Source of the DNA: Multifurca ochricompacta
Taxonomy: Eukaryota; Basidiomycota; Agaricomycetes; Russulales; Russulaceae
DNA: 64,000 nt
Assembly: GCA_022496185.1 (NCBI GenBank)
Contig: WTXG01000004.1
Span: forward strand, 620,001 to 684,000
Direction of reading: 5' to 3'
The notes below the pieces were generated by a model that made no database searches, was not told the DNA's origin, and worked only from the letters and a program-made list of their open reading frames with translations. Made by a program: the position numbers and the translations under genes. Positions 34,947 through 46,852 of the stretch are shown one piece after another (positions within the stretch are counted from its first letter, which is position 1; each line of letters starts with the position of its first letter).

Positions 34947-37900
34947 ATGGCCACTCCGTCTGTGTCGCAGCAGACGGACATACTAAATGCTATTTTTCTT
35001 GGTCTTAGGAGCAAAAGTTCAGATACTCGTCTTCAATCCGCTCACGAATTAAGACGATATGTACGTTCTTCCATCACCACCGCTCCTTCTGCTTGTCCAA
35101 TTAACTTAAGTGCATTCTCCTTAGGTCGCCACAAAGGTCGGAGAAATGTCCTCAGACGCCGCGGCCAAACTATGGGAAGACTCCATTAACCAAAGGTTGT
35201 TTGACCTCGTACATAGTCCCCACAACCATGATAAATTGGGGGGTATTCTCGCCATTGGTGCGCTTATTCGATCATGTTTTGGCGTACAAACTCTGATCGT
35301 CTCAGACCATCTTCTTGACGTCGATGGGGAAGAAACTATCGAGTTCAAGCACAATCTTTTCCGCTTCTATAATTATGTGAAATCCCTCTTGCCCAATGGC
35401 GATCTCAATGTCATGCTTGCTGCCTCCAAGACCCTCGGGCAGATTGCGGAGATTGGCGGCGCAGCTTTTGGGGAGCATTTCATGGATTATGAAGTACCGG
35501 CTGCCATTGGCTTACTACAAGGGGACAAGCAAGAGCCTGGCCGATATGCTGGGGTGCTCATATTGAAAGAACTCGCTCGAAATAGTCCAGTCTACTTCCA
35601 TTCACACATCGATCTCGTCTTTGACAAGATTCTTATGCCTCTTCGAGACCCGCGCGTGATTGTCCGGGAAGGTGCAGCGGAACTTCTCGCGGCGTGCCTT
35701 GAGATTATTGCCCAGAGGGAACGTCAGGGCAGGAGTGCTCACCTCTCGAAGATCCTAGCAGACGCACAAGCTGGCCTCAAAACTAGCCAGCCCGAGATCA
35801 TCCACGGCTCACTGCTTACATATCGGGAGCTGCTACTCCACGGTGGCATGGTAAGCTTTTACTTCCTAAGAGATCCCTCCCAATTCTTAGTCCCGTGAGT
35901 TCATGCGCGAGAATTTCATGGACACAGCAGAAAGCATTTTACGCTTCCGGACTTCCCGAGATCCTTTAGTGCGGAAGATGGTCATCACCCTTATTCCTAC
36001 CCTTGCAGTGTACGACACGCAGACATTCAGTGAACACTTCCTCCACAAAGCGATGGGCCATCTTCTTACTCTTCTCAGCAAATCTAATGAGCGCTCGTTT
36101 GGTATGCCTTACCGACCAATCTACCAATCTCACCCTGACCACTTTTAAGCATTTATCGCTATTGGGCACATCGCAAAGGCTGTTGGCAGCGACATGAAAC
36201 CTTTTCTTGATTCCATCATGCAGCAAGTCAAGCTCGGCCTGCAGAATCGAGGGTAGGCCACATGTGTTTACGCCGTCATTTATACTTTCCTCATTCTATG
36301 CCAGGAAGAAGGCGCCGTCTGAAGAACCCATGTTTCAATGTGTTGGAATGTTGGCTGCCGCCGTCGGCCCAAACTTGACCAAGCTTCTGCATGACCAACT
36401 CGACCTAATGTTTGCGTGCGGACTGAGCGAGCCTCTTCATCATGCTCTAATTGAAATCGCCAAGAACATTCCACCTCTTTTGAAGACCATACAGGGCAAG
36501 TTTCCCCTCAACTTTGTCTTCGGCGGTCTAATTTCGTGTCATAGATCGCCTTTTAGATATGCTTTCGATGATCCTCAGTGACAAACCGTACAAGCCTCTT
36601 GGCGCACCGCCAGTTCTCATGCGGGGGAATGTTTCCACGAACTCTCGCGATCTTAACACGTCTCAGGTAAGACTGCCTCTCTGAATACCGACGACGCGCT
36701 CATTTGGCTAACAGAACGCTGGTACGACAAAAAGCCCTGAGTTGATCACCCTCGCCCTCACTATCCTCGGGGAATTTGACTTCAGTGGTATGTCGTTGCG
36801 AACTGCCACGCTATTGGGACGCTCATATGAACGCAGGGCATGTTCTCAACGAGTTTGTGCGTAACTGTGCCCTACCGTATCTCGAAGAAGACCATCCAGA
36901 AGTGCGGAAGGCGGCAGCACTAACTTGCTGCAGTGTCTTCAGGCGTGACCCTATCTGCTTCCAGGGCAGCAATAACTCCATTGAGATCATCAGCGATGTC
37001 ATCGATAAGCTGCTCACAGTGGGTATCGCAGACCCGGGTTTGTTGCCTTCTTGGATGTCTTTGCGAGATCAACTGACCTCTCATATTCAGACGCAACAAT
37101 CCGACAGGCTGTTCTGGCGAATTTGCACGAACAGTTTGACAAGCACCTAGCGCAGGCAGAGAATGTTCGCTCTCTCTTCATTGCGCTCAACGACGAGGTC
37201 TTCGAGAACCGTGAGACGGCTGTGGGCCTTATTGGGCGTCTTGCATTGCACAACCCGGCCTATGTCATGCCTTCTCTACGCAAGTCCCTCATCCAACTGC
37301 TCACCGAGCTCGAATATTCGACTGTCACGTGAGTGCCGTCTTCTGATTGATGCGTCTTATCTATTAATGAAGACACCAGGCGCAACCGCGAAGACTGCAC
37401 AAGGCTATTGACGCTCCTCGTAAGCGCAACCCAGCGCCTGATCAAGCCCTACGCGCTCCCGATGCTACGTGTGCTGCTGCAGAAAGCCAGCGACCCTAAC
37501 TCAACTGTTGCTGCTAATGTGTTGATGTGTCTTGGCGAGTTGACCTGCGTGGGAGGCGAGGACGTAACCCCACATGTTCCCGAGTTGATGGATATCATTC
37601 TTGCGAAGCTCGCGGATTCGAGCATTGTGAAGCGCGACGCCGCATTGCACGCGTTCGGGCAAGTGTGCTCGAGCACGGGATATGTGATACAACCGCTAGT
37701 AGAGTATCCCCAATTGCTGCAGATCTTCGGTCGGATATTGAAGAGCGAACCGAACTCGTCGGTGCGTCGGGAGGTGATAAAAGTGCTTGGAATCATAGGC
37801 GCCCTGGACCCTTACAGACGCAAGGTGCGTCACAATACCCGAGAAAAGGGGAGTTGGTCAGATGATCGCTGTTGCAGACAAGACCCGACGAGGAGTCGAA

Positions 37901-40900
37901 TGAAACTCAGGCCCCCGTTGCCGCCGCAATTAATCTTACCCATACAACGTCTTCGGCGTCAGATGACTACTACCAAACGGTGGTCGTCAATGCACTGCTC
38001 AGCATCCTGAAGGACCAATCGCTCAGCAACCAGCATCACACTGTAATTGAGGCTATAATGTCCATCTTCAAGACGCAAGGCCTCAAATGTGTAACGTTCT
38101 TACCCCAGGTGAGTAAGTGCCGATTGCGACTTATGAAAGACAACCCAGTTGGATGCCTCCTAGATCATCCCAGCCTTTGCGGCCGTGACTCGAAGCTCTG
38201 CTGCGCGCTTGCAAGAATTCCATCTGCAGCAGCTTGCCATCCTCATTGGTATCATCAAGCAGCACGTCCGCAAATATATGCCCGATATTTTTGGGCTTGT
38301 TACAGACCTCTGGGAAAACCAGTCATTACAGCTCCCACTCGTCTCACTCATCGAGTCGCTTGGCAAAGCTCTTGACGCAGAGTTCAGGCCGTTTCTGCCA
38401 ACGATCCTGCCGCTTATCCTGAAGGTATTTGATGGGGAACTGAATGACAAGCGCTCGGCAACCCAAATCAAGGTGTTTGACGCTTTCTTGACGTTCGGCT
38501 CGAACATCGAGGAGTACTTGCATCTGGTCATTCCAATCATCGTGAAAACGTACGAGCGACCTGACGCGTCGACTCCACTGCGCAAACGCGCTATAGTTAC
38601 AATAGATGGGCTTTCGAACCGCGTTAATTTCTCAGACCACGCGTCGCGTATCATTCATCCCCTGGTGCGCGTGCTGACCTCTTCAAATAATGAACTAAGA
38701 ATGGCTGTGCTCGATACCCTGTGCTCGCTACTTGTCCAGCTAGGATCTGATTTTGCCATATTTGTGCCCACCATCAACAAGGTGCCCTTCCTCCCTGAAC
38801 CCATCGCTATGCGCTGATGGCATGTGCAGGCACTCCTCCGCCACAGAATACCGCACCCAAAATACGAAAATCTCGTCTCGAAGTTGCTGAATGGAGAGCG
38901 CTTACCGCAAGAGTTAGGAACGCTAGAGTATATGTAGGCATCACATCCAGGCGGAGGAGTTCTCACTCAAAAATCCGTTGTAGCATGAACGAAAGTAACA
39001 AGGCGCCAGAGTTCTCTGCACCTGCGGAGGCTGCGAAGATGACAGTCAATCAACAACACCTGAAGCAGGCATGGGACACATCGCAGGTCTCCACCAGGGA
39101 AGACTGGTTAGAATGGATGCATCGACTTTCTGTGGAGTTTATGAAGGAATCGCCGTCTCATGCTTTGCGTGCTTGCATGAGCTTGGTGGACGTTCACCCG
39201 CCTTTAGCGAAGGAGTTATTCAACGCGGCATTCATCTCTTGCTGGCGGGAGCTATACGAGCAATACCAGGTGTGACACTAATTCTGGTTCGGAAAGCACA
39301 ATTTTTGAAACGACTAACAGGAAGATCTCGTCCGCGCGATCGACTTTGCCATCACGTCACCGACAGCACCATCTGAACTGATACACAGGTTACTGAACTT
39401 GTGCGAGTTCATGGAACACGAAGACCAACGACTCCCAATCGAGAACAGCATTCTCGGAGAGTATGCGTTGAAGTACCACGCCTACGCCAAGGCACTGCAC
39501 TACAAAGAGCTCGAGTTTTTCACGGAGACGTCGCCATCTATCATTGAAGCCCTGATCGGCATCAACACGAAACTGCAGCAATCGGACGCAGCGTGGGGCA
39601 CGCTCCTCGTTGCACGCGAACAGTACGACATTACAAAGCACGATCAATGGTATGAGAGACTAGGGCGATGGCAGGAGGCGCTTCGCACATACGAGCGCAG
39701 GGAACAGGAAGACCCAGGCAATCCAGACATCGCGATCGGTCGGATGAAATGCTTGCATGCGCTTGGGGAGTGGGACCAGCTTGCGGTACAGGTAGAGGAG
39801 TATTGGGCGAGTGCGACGCACGAAGAGCGCCGCGAGATTGCTCCGATGGCTGCTGCTGCCGCGTGGTCGTTGAATGATTGGGATTCCATGGATGACTACA
39901 TTGCAACCATGAAGACTGACTCAACAGACCGCGCATTCTATCGTGCCATCCTGTCTGTACACCAAAACCAATTCCCAAAGGCGCTGGCTCATATCACAAA
40001 AGCGCGTGACCTGCTCGATCCAGAGCTCACTGGGCTTATTGGCGAAAGTTACGGGCGATCGTACAAGTGAGTGCAGCGTGCACGGCGTGCAGTTCTTGCA
40101 CCTAATGTAATTCAGCGTGATGGTTCGGGCTCAGATGCTCTCCGAGCTTGAGGAGATCATCGCTTACAAGCAATTTGCTGATCAGCCGGAGCGTCAGCAG
40201 ACAATCAGGAAAACTTGGGTTAAGAGGTGTATTTGCTTCTTATCATGACTCGTCCTTCTGCTTACAGCCGCCCAGACTTCAAGGATGCCAACCCGACGTA
40301 GAAGTCTGGCAGCGGATTTTGCAAGTGCGAACGCTAGTTTTGAGCCCAGATGATGACCCGGCTATGTGGATTAAATTTGCCAACCTCTGTCGGAAATCTG
40401 AACGCATGCTGCTTGCTGAAAAGACGATCAACTCGTTACTATCTCAAGAGAGGGTAGGCACTTCTGCCGGCAGTTTATGATGCAGCTGACGGTTTTTTTC
40501 GCATCCAGCATCAGAAGGCCCCTCCAAACGTCGTCTATGCTCAGCTAAAATATATGTGGGCGTCAGGGTCCAAAGAGGAGAGCTTGAACTTCCTCCGCTC
40601 ATTCGCGGCAAGTCTCTCAAGGGACTTGGAGGCTGAAACGACACAGCGAGGGCAGCGGTCGGGCGTATCTAAACAGAACCTCGAGGAACTCTCAAGTCTT
40701 CTAGCGCGCTGCTACTTCAAGCAGGGCGAATGGCAGATGGAACTTTCAGACAGCTGGGCAACAGTTCGTGAAAATATGACCCGTCGTCCCCACATTGGCT
40801 CATATAATATTCTTAGCGAAACGTGAAAGATATCCTTCACTCGTACCTCCTCGCCACACACTTCGACCCTAACTGGTACAAAGCATGGCACACGTGGGCA

Positions 40901-43645
40901 CTAGCAAACTTCGAGGTTGTTAATCACCGTCTCAACCAATCCGAGGTAAAGGCAGCTGATGTCATGGGCACTACGTTAGTCCCACATATCATTCCTGCAG
41001 TCCAAGGTACATATTTTTTGCGAGACCTCGCTGATCTCATTAAACTTGGAGCTTCAGGTTTCTTCCGCTCTATAGCTCTACGTAGTGAGAATGCTCTCCA
41101 GGATACTCTCAGGCTGTTGACCCTTTGGTTCAAATTTGGAGCTCACGACGACGTCGGCCACGCAATTGCCAACGGATTCAGCACAGTCGAAGTCGACACA
41201 TGGCTTGAAGTGATTCCTCAGGCAAGCCATCCGATCCCCCATTTTCCTAACCTCCTCACCTACTCCATCCAGATCATTGCGCGCATCCAGACCCCCAATA
41301 CAAACATCCGGAGGAACATCACGAGCCTTCTGACGGACGTTGGCAAGCACCATCCGCAGGCATTGATTTATCCTCTCACCGTGGCGTCGAAGTCTCCAAG
41401 TACCCTACGAAAGGATGTTGCACTCGCCATCATGGACCGAATGAAGCAAGATAACCCCGCCATCGTGGAACAGGTGCGTTCGATCACAATGAGCGGAAAA
41501 TTATGTAGAATTCTTGCATCAGGCTCTTGTCGTCAGCCACGAGCTCATACGTGTCGCCATCCTCTGGCATGAACAATGGCATGAGAAGCTAGAAGAGGCT
41601 TCTCGGCAGTACTACACTGAGCACAACCCAGAGGGCATGATTGCCGCGCTAGAGCCCCTCCACGAAGAGTTAGAGAGGGTTGGTACTCGCGTCGATGTAG
41701 ATATCAGCCGACTGCTTACGGGTCAAATGTAGGGTCCCCAAACGGCTCGCGAAACTTCATTCATCCAAGCGTTCGGTCGTGAGCTTCATGAGGCGAGAGA
41801 AGCGACGCGTCGATACCAGAAATACGGCGAAATCAAAGACTTGGACAATGCTTGGGACATCTATTTCGCAGTAAGAGCCCATCTACTGCTTAATTGCATA
41901 CATGTTTATTCTTCACCGCAGGTCTTCAAGAAAGTCGAGAAGCAATTTCCACAATTGACCACACTTGATTTGCAATACGTTTCACCAGAGCTGTTGAAGG
42001 CACGTAATTTGGAGCTTGCCGTTCCAGGTAAGGGCACTGCGAAATAGGCTCTTCATTGCCGCTAATCTGAAATGCAGGCACATATCAGAGCGGGAGGCCT
42101 ATTATCACGATTACGAGCTTCGCCCCTAAGCTGTCGATAATCATATCCAAGCAGAGGCCTCGTCGACTCTATCTTAAGGGCAGCGATGGAAAGGAGTATC
42201 AATACCTATTAAAGGGTACGCAAATTCAGTAGGACAGTCCCTTTCTCAAAAGTGATACCGGATTGTCATAGGACACGAAGACCTTCGTCAAGATGAACGA
42301 GTCATGCAATTGTTCAGCCTTGTGAATACGCTCCTATCAGAGGATACCGATAGCTTCAAACGGCGTCTCCATATCCAACGATATCCGGTCATACCGCTTG
42401 GGCCACATGCTGGCCTTCTAGGCTGGGTGCACGATAGCGATACGTTACACGTATTGGTTCGCGACTACCGCGAATCGCGCAAGGTACTCTTGAACATTGA
42501 GTATCGGCTGATGCTGCAGGCAAGCCATTTTTTCTTGTTGATTTCCATGCTTACAATAGCTCCTTCTAGATGGCGCCCGACTACGAAAATCTTATGCTTT
42601 TACAGAAGATCGAGGTGTTCGAGTATGCCCTCGAGAATACTACCGGTCAAGATCTGTATCGGGTGTTGTGGCTGAAGAGCATCAATTCAGAACACTGGCT
42701 CGAGCGCCGCGCTACATTCACCCGGTCTCTAGCAGTCAACAGTATTGTCGGCCACATCCTTGGACTTGGAGATCGCCACCCATCCAATCTCATGCTTGAA
42801 CGCAAGACCGGTAAGGTGGTGCATATCGACTTCGGTGACTGTTTTGAGGTAGCGATGCACCGCGAGAAGTTCCCTGAAAAAATTCCGTTCCGTCTCACGC
42901 GCATGCTTACACACGCAATGGAGGTGCGCTGAAAACCGATTGTTTGATATGGTAGCAACTAATTACACTTCACAGGTCAGCGGGATAGAAGGAAGCTATA
43001 GAAACACCTGCGAGATCTCCATGCGGGTCTTACGTGACAACAAGGAGTCTCTGATGGCCGTCCTGGAGGCGTTCGTCTATGACCCTCTTATCAACTGGAG
43101 GTTGATACCGACCAAGGGCGACAATCGACACCCTGCTGGTGAGTAATTCCTGATGCAGCAGATGGGCTCCCTTTTAGTATGAGGATCAGGTGGAGACCCC
43201 TCACGGACGTCTGACTTGTCCCGTGTCAACGTATATGTGCAAGAGCCTCTTCGTAAGCTGAAGGCAGACGAGAACACTATTCTCAATGGTACGTCAGATA
43301 CTAAACTAATATTGCTATTTTTGTCTGCTGCCTGATCCTCGAGACTATACTGTAGAGGCACAAGAGCGCAACGATCGGGCGTTAGCGGTGTTGAATCGTG
43401 TCCAACACAAACTTACAGGTTCGTAGTCCTTCCACCCCGCTATGGGCAACTGAACGGGGGGCGTCTTTCAGGTCGCGATTTCAACCCCAACGTTGTGCTT
43501 TCGGTGCAAGCACAGGTCGACAAACTCATTCTGCAGGCAACATCTCTCGAAAATTTATGCCAGTGTTTCTCGGGATGGTAAAATTTTCTGCTCTAGTATT
43601 GCCTTTCTACGCTCACTCCAGATCCTTAGGTGCGCTTTCTGGTAA
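34947..43645 (+). CDS. TOR1: TOR serine/threonine kinase (PIKK family)
   Basis: The TOR kinase, catalytic core of TORC1/TORC2, controlling growth by nutrients. HEAT repeats fill the first ~1100 residues (for example [36 protein letters not shown]). The FAT region ([12 protein letters not shown].., [24 protein letters not shown]) follows, then [32 protein letters not shown], the kinase [27 protein letters not shown] catalytic loop, HIDFGDCFE, and FATC. More than twenty introns are implied. Two are GC-AG (36496-36544, 42520-42569). Splicing 43578-43629 adds a 16-nt exon so the protein ends GWCAFW, as in other TOR proteins. No frame break was found over about 7 kb of coding sequence. Only one TOR gene is visible here; a paralogue elsewhere cannot be excluded. 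Confidence 0.96.
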
Positions 43646-43969
43646 AATGCACGAGCGCTTTCTTCACGAATAATCTACATGCCTCAGTAGTCCCTCTGAC
43701 ATTAGTGGTGATGTACTCTATATCTCTACCCATCTGCTATTTCGCTATCTAGATTGTTTCTCGGACTCATTTTCCAGTGGTTCTTCCTTCTGTATTGTTG
43801 TGACACAATCGATCAATAGAACTCCAGCCTACATTTGTCGGGTGAAGGAACCGAACGGTGGCGTGACGACCGTGAGCACGGAGCAAAACAAAATAATGAT
43901 TCATAACCTTCCACTTCCATCCGACTTACTCCAAAATAGCAGATCAGACAGTGGTGGGAAAAAAAAAGA
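43646..43969. other. Intergenic, TOR to tRNA genes
   Basis: Holds the TOR terminator region and 3' flank of the tRNA genes. The A-run at about 43959-43967, read on the minus strand, is a T-run directly downstream of the first tRNA, as expected for an RNA polymerase III terminator. Confidence 0.5.
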
Positions 43970-43970
43970 G

Positions 43971-44048
43971 GGCCTGGCCGGGAATTGAACCCGGGACCTC
44001 CTCCAAATTATGCCCGAAGAAGGAATCATGCTACTAGACCATCAGGCC
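43971..44048 (-). tRNA. tRNA-Pro(CGG) with a short intron
   Basis: The reverse strand folds as a tRNA. Acceptor GGCCTGA pairs with CCAGGCC except for one A-C mismatch at 7:66. The anticodon stem is CCTTC/GGAGG, the loop TT-CGG-G, and the T arm CCGGG-TTCAATT-CCCGG. About 7 nt (CATAATT) sit after position 37, the canonical place for a tRNA intron. The T-run at 43967-43959 (minus) is a pol III terminator. Identity follows from the CGG anticodon and the TGGTCTAG box A typical of fungal tRNA-Pro. Confidence 0.88.
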
Positions 44049-44056
44049 TAAATTTG

Positions 44057-44135
44057 GGCCTGACCGGGAATTGAACCCGGGACCTCCTCCAACTTGCATC
44101 CCTAAGAAGGAATCATACTACTAGACCACCAGGCC
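44057..44135 (-). tRNA. tRNA-Pro(AGG) with a short intron
   Basis: A near-copy of the neighbouring tRNA, 8 bp away on the same strand. Acceptor GGCCTGG/TCAGGCC pairs fully with one G-U. The anticodon stem is CCTTC/GGAGG and the loop TT-AGG-G, followed by an ~8-nt intron (ATGCAAGT). The T arm is CCGGG-TTCAATT-CCCGG. Inosine at A34 would let it read three Pro codons (known for tRNA-Pro AGG). Confidence 0.92.
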
Positions 44136-44373
44136 TTAGCACGGAAGTCACTCTAAAATTTATATTACATACATCCAATAGCATTTATGCATCCTGATAT
44201 GGCACCTGACCAACGCATGTCTTACCGTAATATCGATACATTATTATGTTATGTTAACAGGCAGACAGGTAAAGATGGTATGGATACAACACTCACTCAA
44301 TGATGTACTTATAACAGGGTAACGAGCCGATAGAAGTTTCGGGTTTATGATACATACAAATTTAACGTTGACA

Positions 44374-46536
44374 CTATATTCCGGGTGCACCCCCTCTTCC
44401 ACGCCCGGCAAAACCAATCCTAAACACTCTGCCAAGTCCGAAAGCTCCGGCGTCTGAGGGAGGCGATGGTTGATTATGGCTGCCAGATGGCCCCTCGTAA
44501 CCGCGCCTGAACGGTCCATGCCTACCCGTGGATGACTCTGTATCACGATCCTCGGTATCATATACCTCCTTTTCAGGCTAGCAAAAGTCGCGTGTCAAAA
44601 GTACTGCACCACAGACTTTGAAGGGCAGCTTACTTCCAAACAAATAATCAAAGCGCCAGTGTGCCACCCTGCAGCGGTGGCGGCGAAGCAAAACCTTTTC
44701 CCACCAGGGTTCTGCCCATGGTTGAAATGCACCGGAGAAGGTGATACAACACTCGGGGGTTCAAGTGGGCCCCACTGCGAGCTCCGCGCTTGGATAAGTT
44801 GTGCCTCCGCCGAGTAACCGCCTGGCGCACCCAAGGGTAGCTCAGTAGGTATTCCGAGCCCAAGAGCTCCATGAGAATACTGTCCCCACGTAAGCAACTG
44901 TCCATCAACGGTGAGGGCCCCGTAGTGGTAGTCTCCGAGCACGATAGAAATGACCGAGCGATTCTGCAACTTGGGAATAATTTTCGGCTGGGAATCCGAG
45001 TTGGTGCGTACGTCGCCCATCAAGATGACTGAGCTTGAGTATGCGACAAAAGTTTCAAAGTGCGCTGTAATCTAGGGAAAATATGTCCATCAATCGTAAG
45101 GCAACAGGGGGGGAGGATCAGCAAATTTTACATGAGTGATCTGGAGGGAGGTCGGGTTTCCAAACCAGCCCGGAAAACAGGGTGCGCTGAGACTTTAGTA
45201 AGTTCGCTGAAATTCTCCAACTACATCATGCGTCAGTTTCAAGGGCAATTCAGATGTGAGTGTAACCTAACGTATTCCCAGCGGGTCGACATATTGAAGC
45301 TATTTTCATTCGACAGGTCTCCAAATTTCAAAACATGGCCTTTGTTGGTCAAACCAATGAGGTGATTGTCAAATGCTGCGATCTTGATCAAGACTGTCTC
45401 CTTAGATTTTCCTCTGGTGAGATCCCTGTGTTATTGAGCTCCGGTAACCGAGGTATTGGGGGTACCCTTAGGGGATCAGCACGCAGCTCCCAGGCTACAC
45501 AAGGGATGGAATGCTCTGAAGTGGGGTAGGCGTGACAATCTCCTCTTTCGTCCATTGCAGCATTCTCTTCTTCGTATTGGCGGCCAACCTCGCCTGAGAA
45601 AGGCCAGAAGACAAGGACATCATTGGACTGGGTCAGGATAGCACAAAACGCCCAGCCACTCTCCGCTTGCAGAGGCGTAGTTTCCGGCGAATGACAATCT
45701 AGCATGGGGGTGTCGAGTCTGAATGGGCGGCCCCAGTTGACGAATGTCCACACGTGAGACATCGAGTCAAGCACCATGGTGTGCATTCTACCACAGCTAG
45801 TACAAGACTCGTCAAATGGCGAATGGTGTCCTGGGGATAGACCTACCTGATTGTGCGAACAGGATTTGGCATAATCAGTTTATGAGGTGTAGGCGCTGCC
45901 TTATACTTTACAGAAAAGCCCTCGCTATTGAGAGCCAGGCTTTCGCCATTTAATGTACCTTAAGACACGATAAATTTACGTTCACATAAATTTCGTCGAA
46001 CGATTATGCATACCCCAAACATACATAGAGCCTTTTGAATCGAGCGCATGGAAAGACCTATGTTGACTTTAGGATTCTACAAGAGTTGGAAGAGTGCATC
46101 AATGGCTTACATGCCGCCCGCGACCAGGCTCACGATCCGAGATCCAGGAATCTTTACTTCGATTGGATACGAAGCGCCATTTTGAACGTCCTTCGGAAAG
46201 TTCTTCAATCCAAGCCTACCATTTCTGCGCTCACTGCCAACGAGGGGACATATCACCACCAAGTTTCATCAGCGAAAGCGGTGGGGTGACGAACCCCCAG
46301 ACAAAGATTCTCGGGTGGCTCAGACCCCGGTATAAGTTCTTCCATCCCGATTTTCGAGCTGTCTCTTGACTAGTGAAGTTGAAGTCCGCCTCACATTTCC
46401 TCTTCCAAAAAGTTTCGTCGGCAGAGACTGCTGCAAAGAATTTGTTTGTAGAACCAAGGCTAAGAACATCGCGCACGGGAGTAAAAGGGAGTAAATTGTC
46501 GAGGAAAACTTCGAGTGGGATGTTTGTGATATGCAT
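44374..46536 (-). CDS. F-box protein with RCC1-type repeats (Saf1-like), two frame breaks
   Basis: An F-box at the N-terminus (MHITNIPLEVFLDNLLPF..VLSLGSTNKFF..DETFWKRKCEADF) suggests an SCF ubiquitin-ligase adaptor. RCC1-like blades follow: RIFVWGERRNGRLGLKNF, FHALDSKGSMYVWGTLNGE, CGRMHTMVLDSMSHVWTF, DNHLIGLTNKGHVLKFGDL, GDYHYGALTVDGQLLTWG and AGWHTGAL. The architecture matches yeast Saf1, an SCF adaptor used on entry into quiescence. The C-terminus is Gly/Arg-rich (RIGFAGRGRGGAPGI). Eight or more exons. Frames break at an A run (TTTT on plus, 45407-45410) and a T run (AAAA on plus, 45174-45177). One restored base in each reconnects the reading frame. The start is the ATG at 46534-46536. Confidence 0.85.
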
Positions 46537-46798
46537 TGTTAATGCCAGTGGTTAAAGTGAGTTCCAAGTTGCGCAGCTACTTGAAGTTGACTCGCACTCG
46601 CACGCGCATGATGTGAGTGATGGGGAATGATGACTACGTCATGATAATGATGATATGATAATAATGATATTATTGTAATTTAAGACCTTATCTCTTGTGC
46701 GGCGCCGAATGATAACAAACCAAAATAACTCTACGTAAGCAAATTGGCATGGCACCCGGCATGGCACCCGGTACCGACGGACTCCCGCCGCTTACACA

Positions 46799-46852
46799 CA
46801 GGCTCAGGCTCAGGCTTAGGCTCAGACTCAGGCTCAGACTCAGGATCTCGCT
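46799..46852 (+). repeat. GGCTCA/GACTCA hexamer tandem repeat
   Basis: About nine imperfect copies of the hexamer AGGCTC/AGACTC in tandem. Too short and too regular for a CRISPR; a minisatellite. Confidence 0.85.

Noticed and set aside
46799..46852. Regular hexamer array that might be taken for a CRISPR or repeat-protein gene
   Set aside because: The units are 6 bp with no spacers, in a eukaryotic genome with no associated genes; it is a simple minisatellite.
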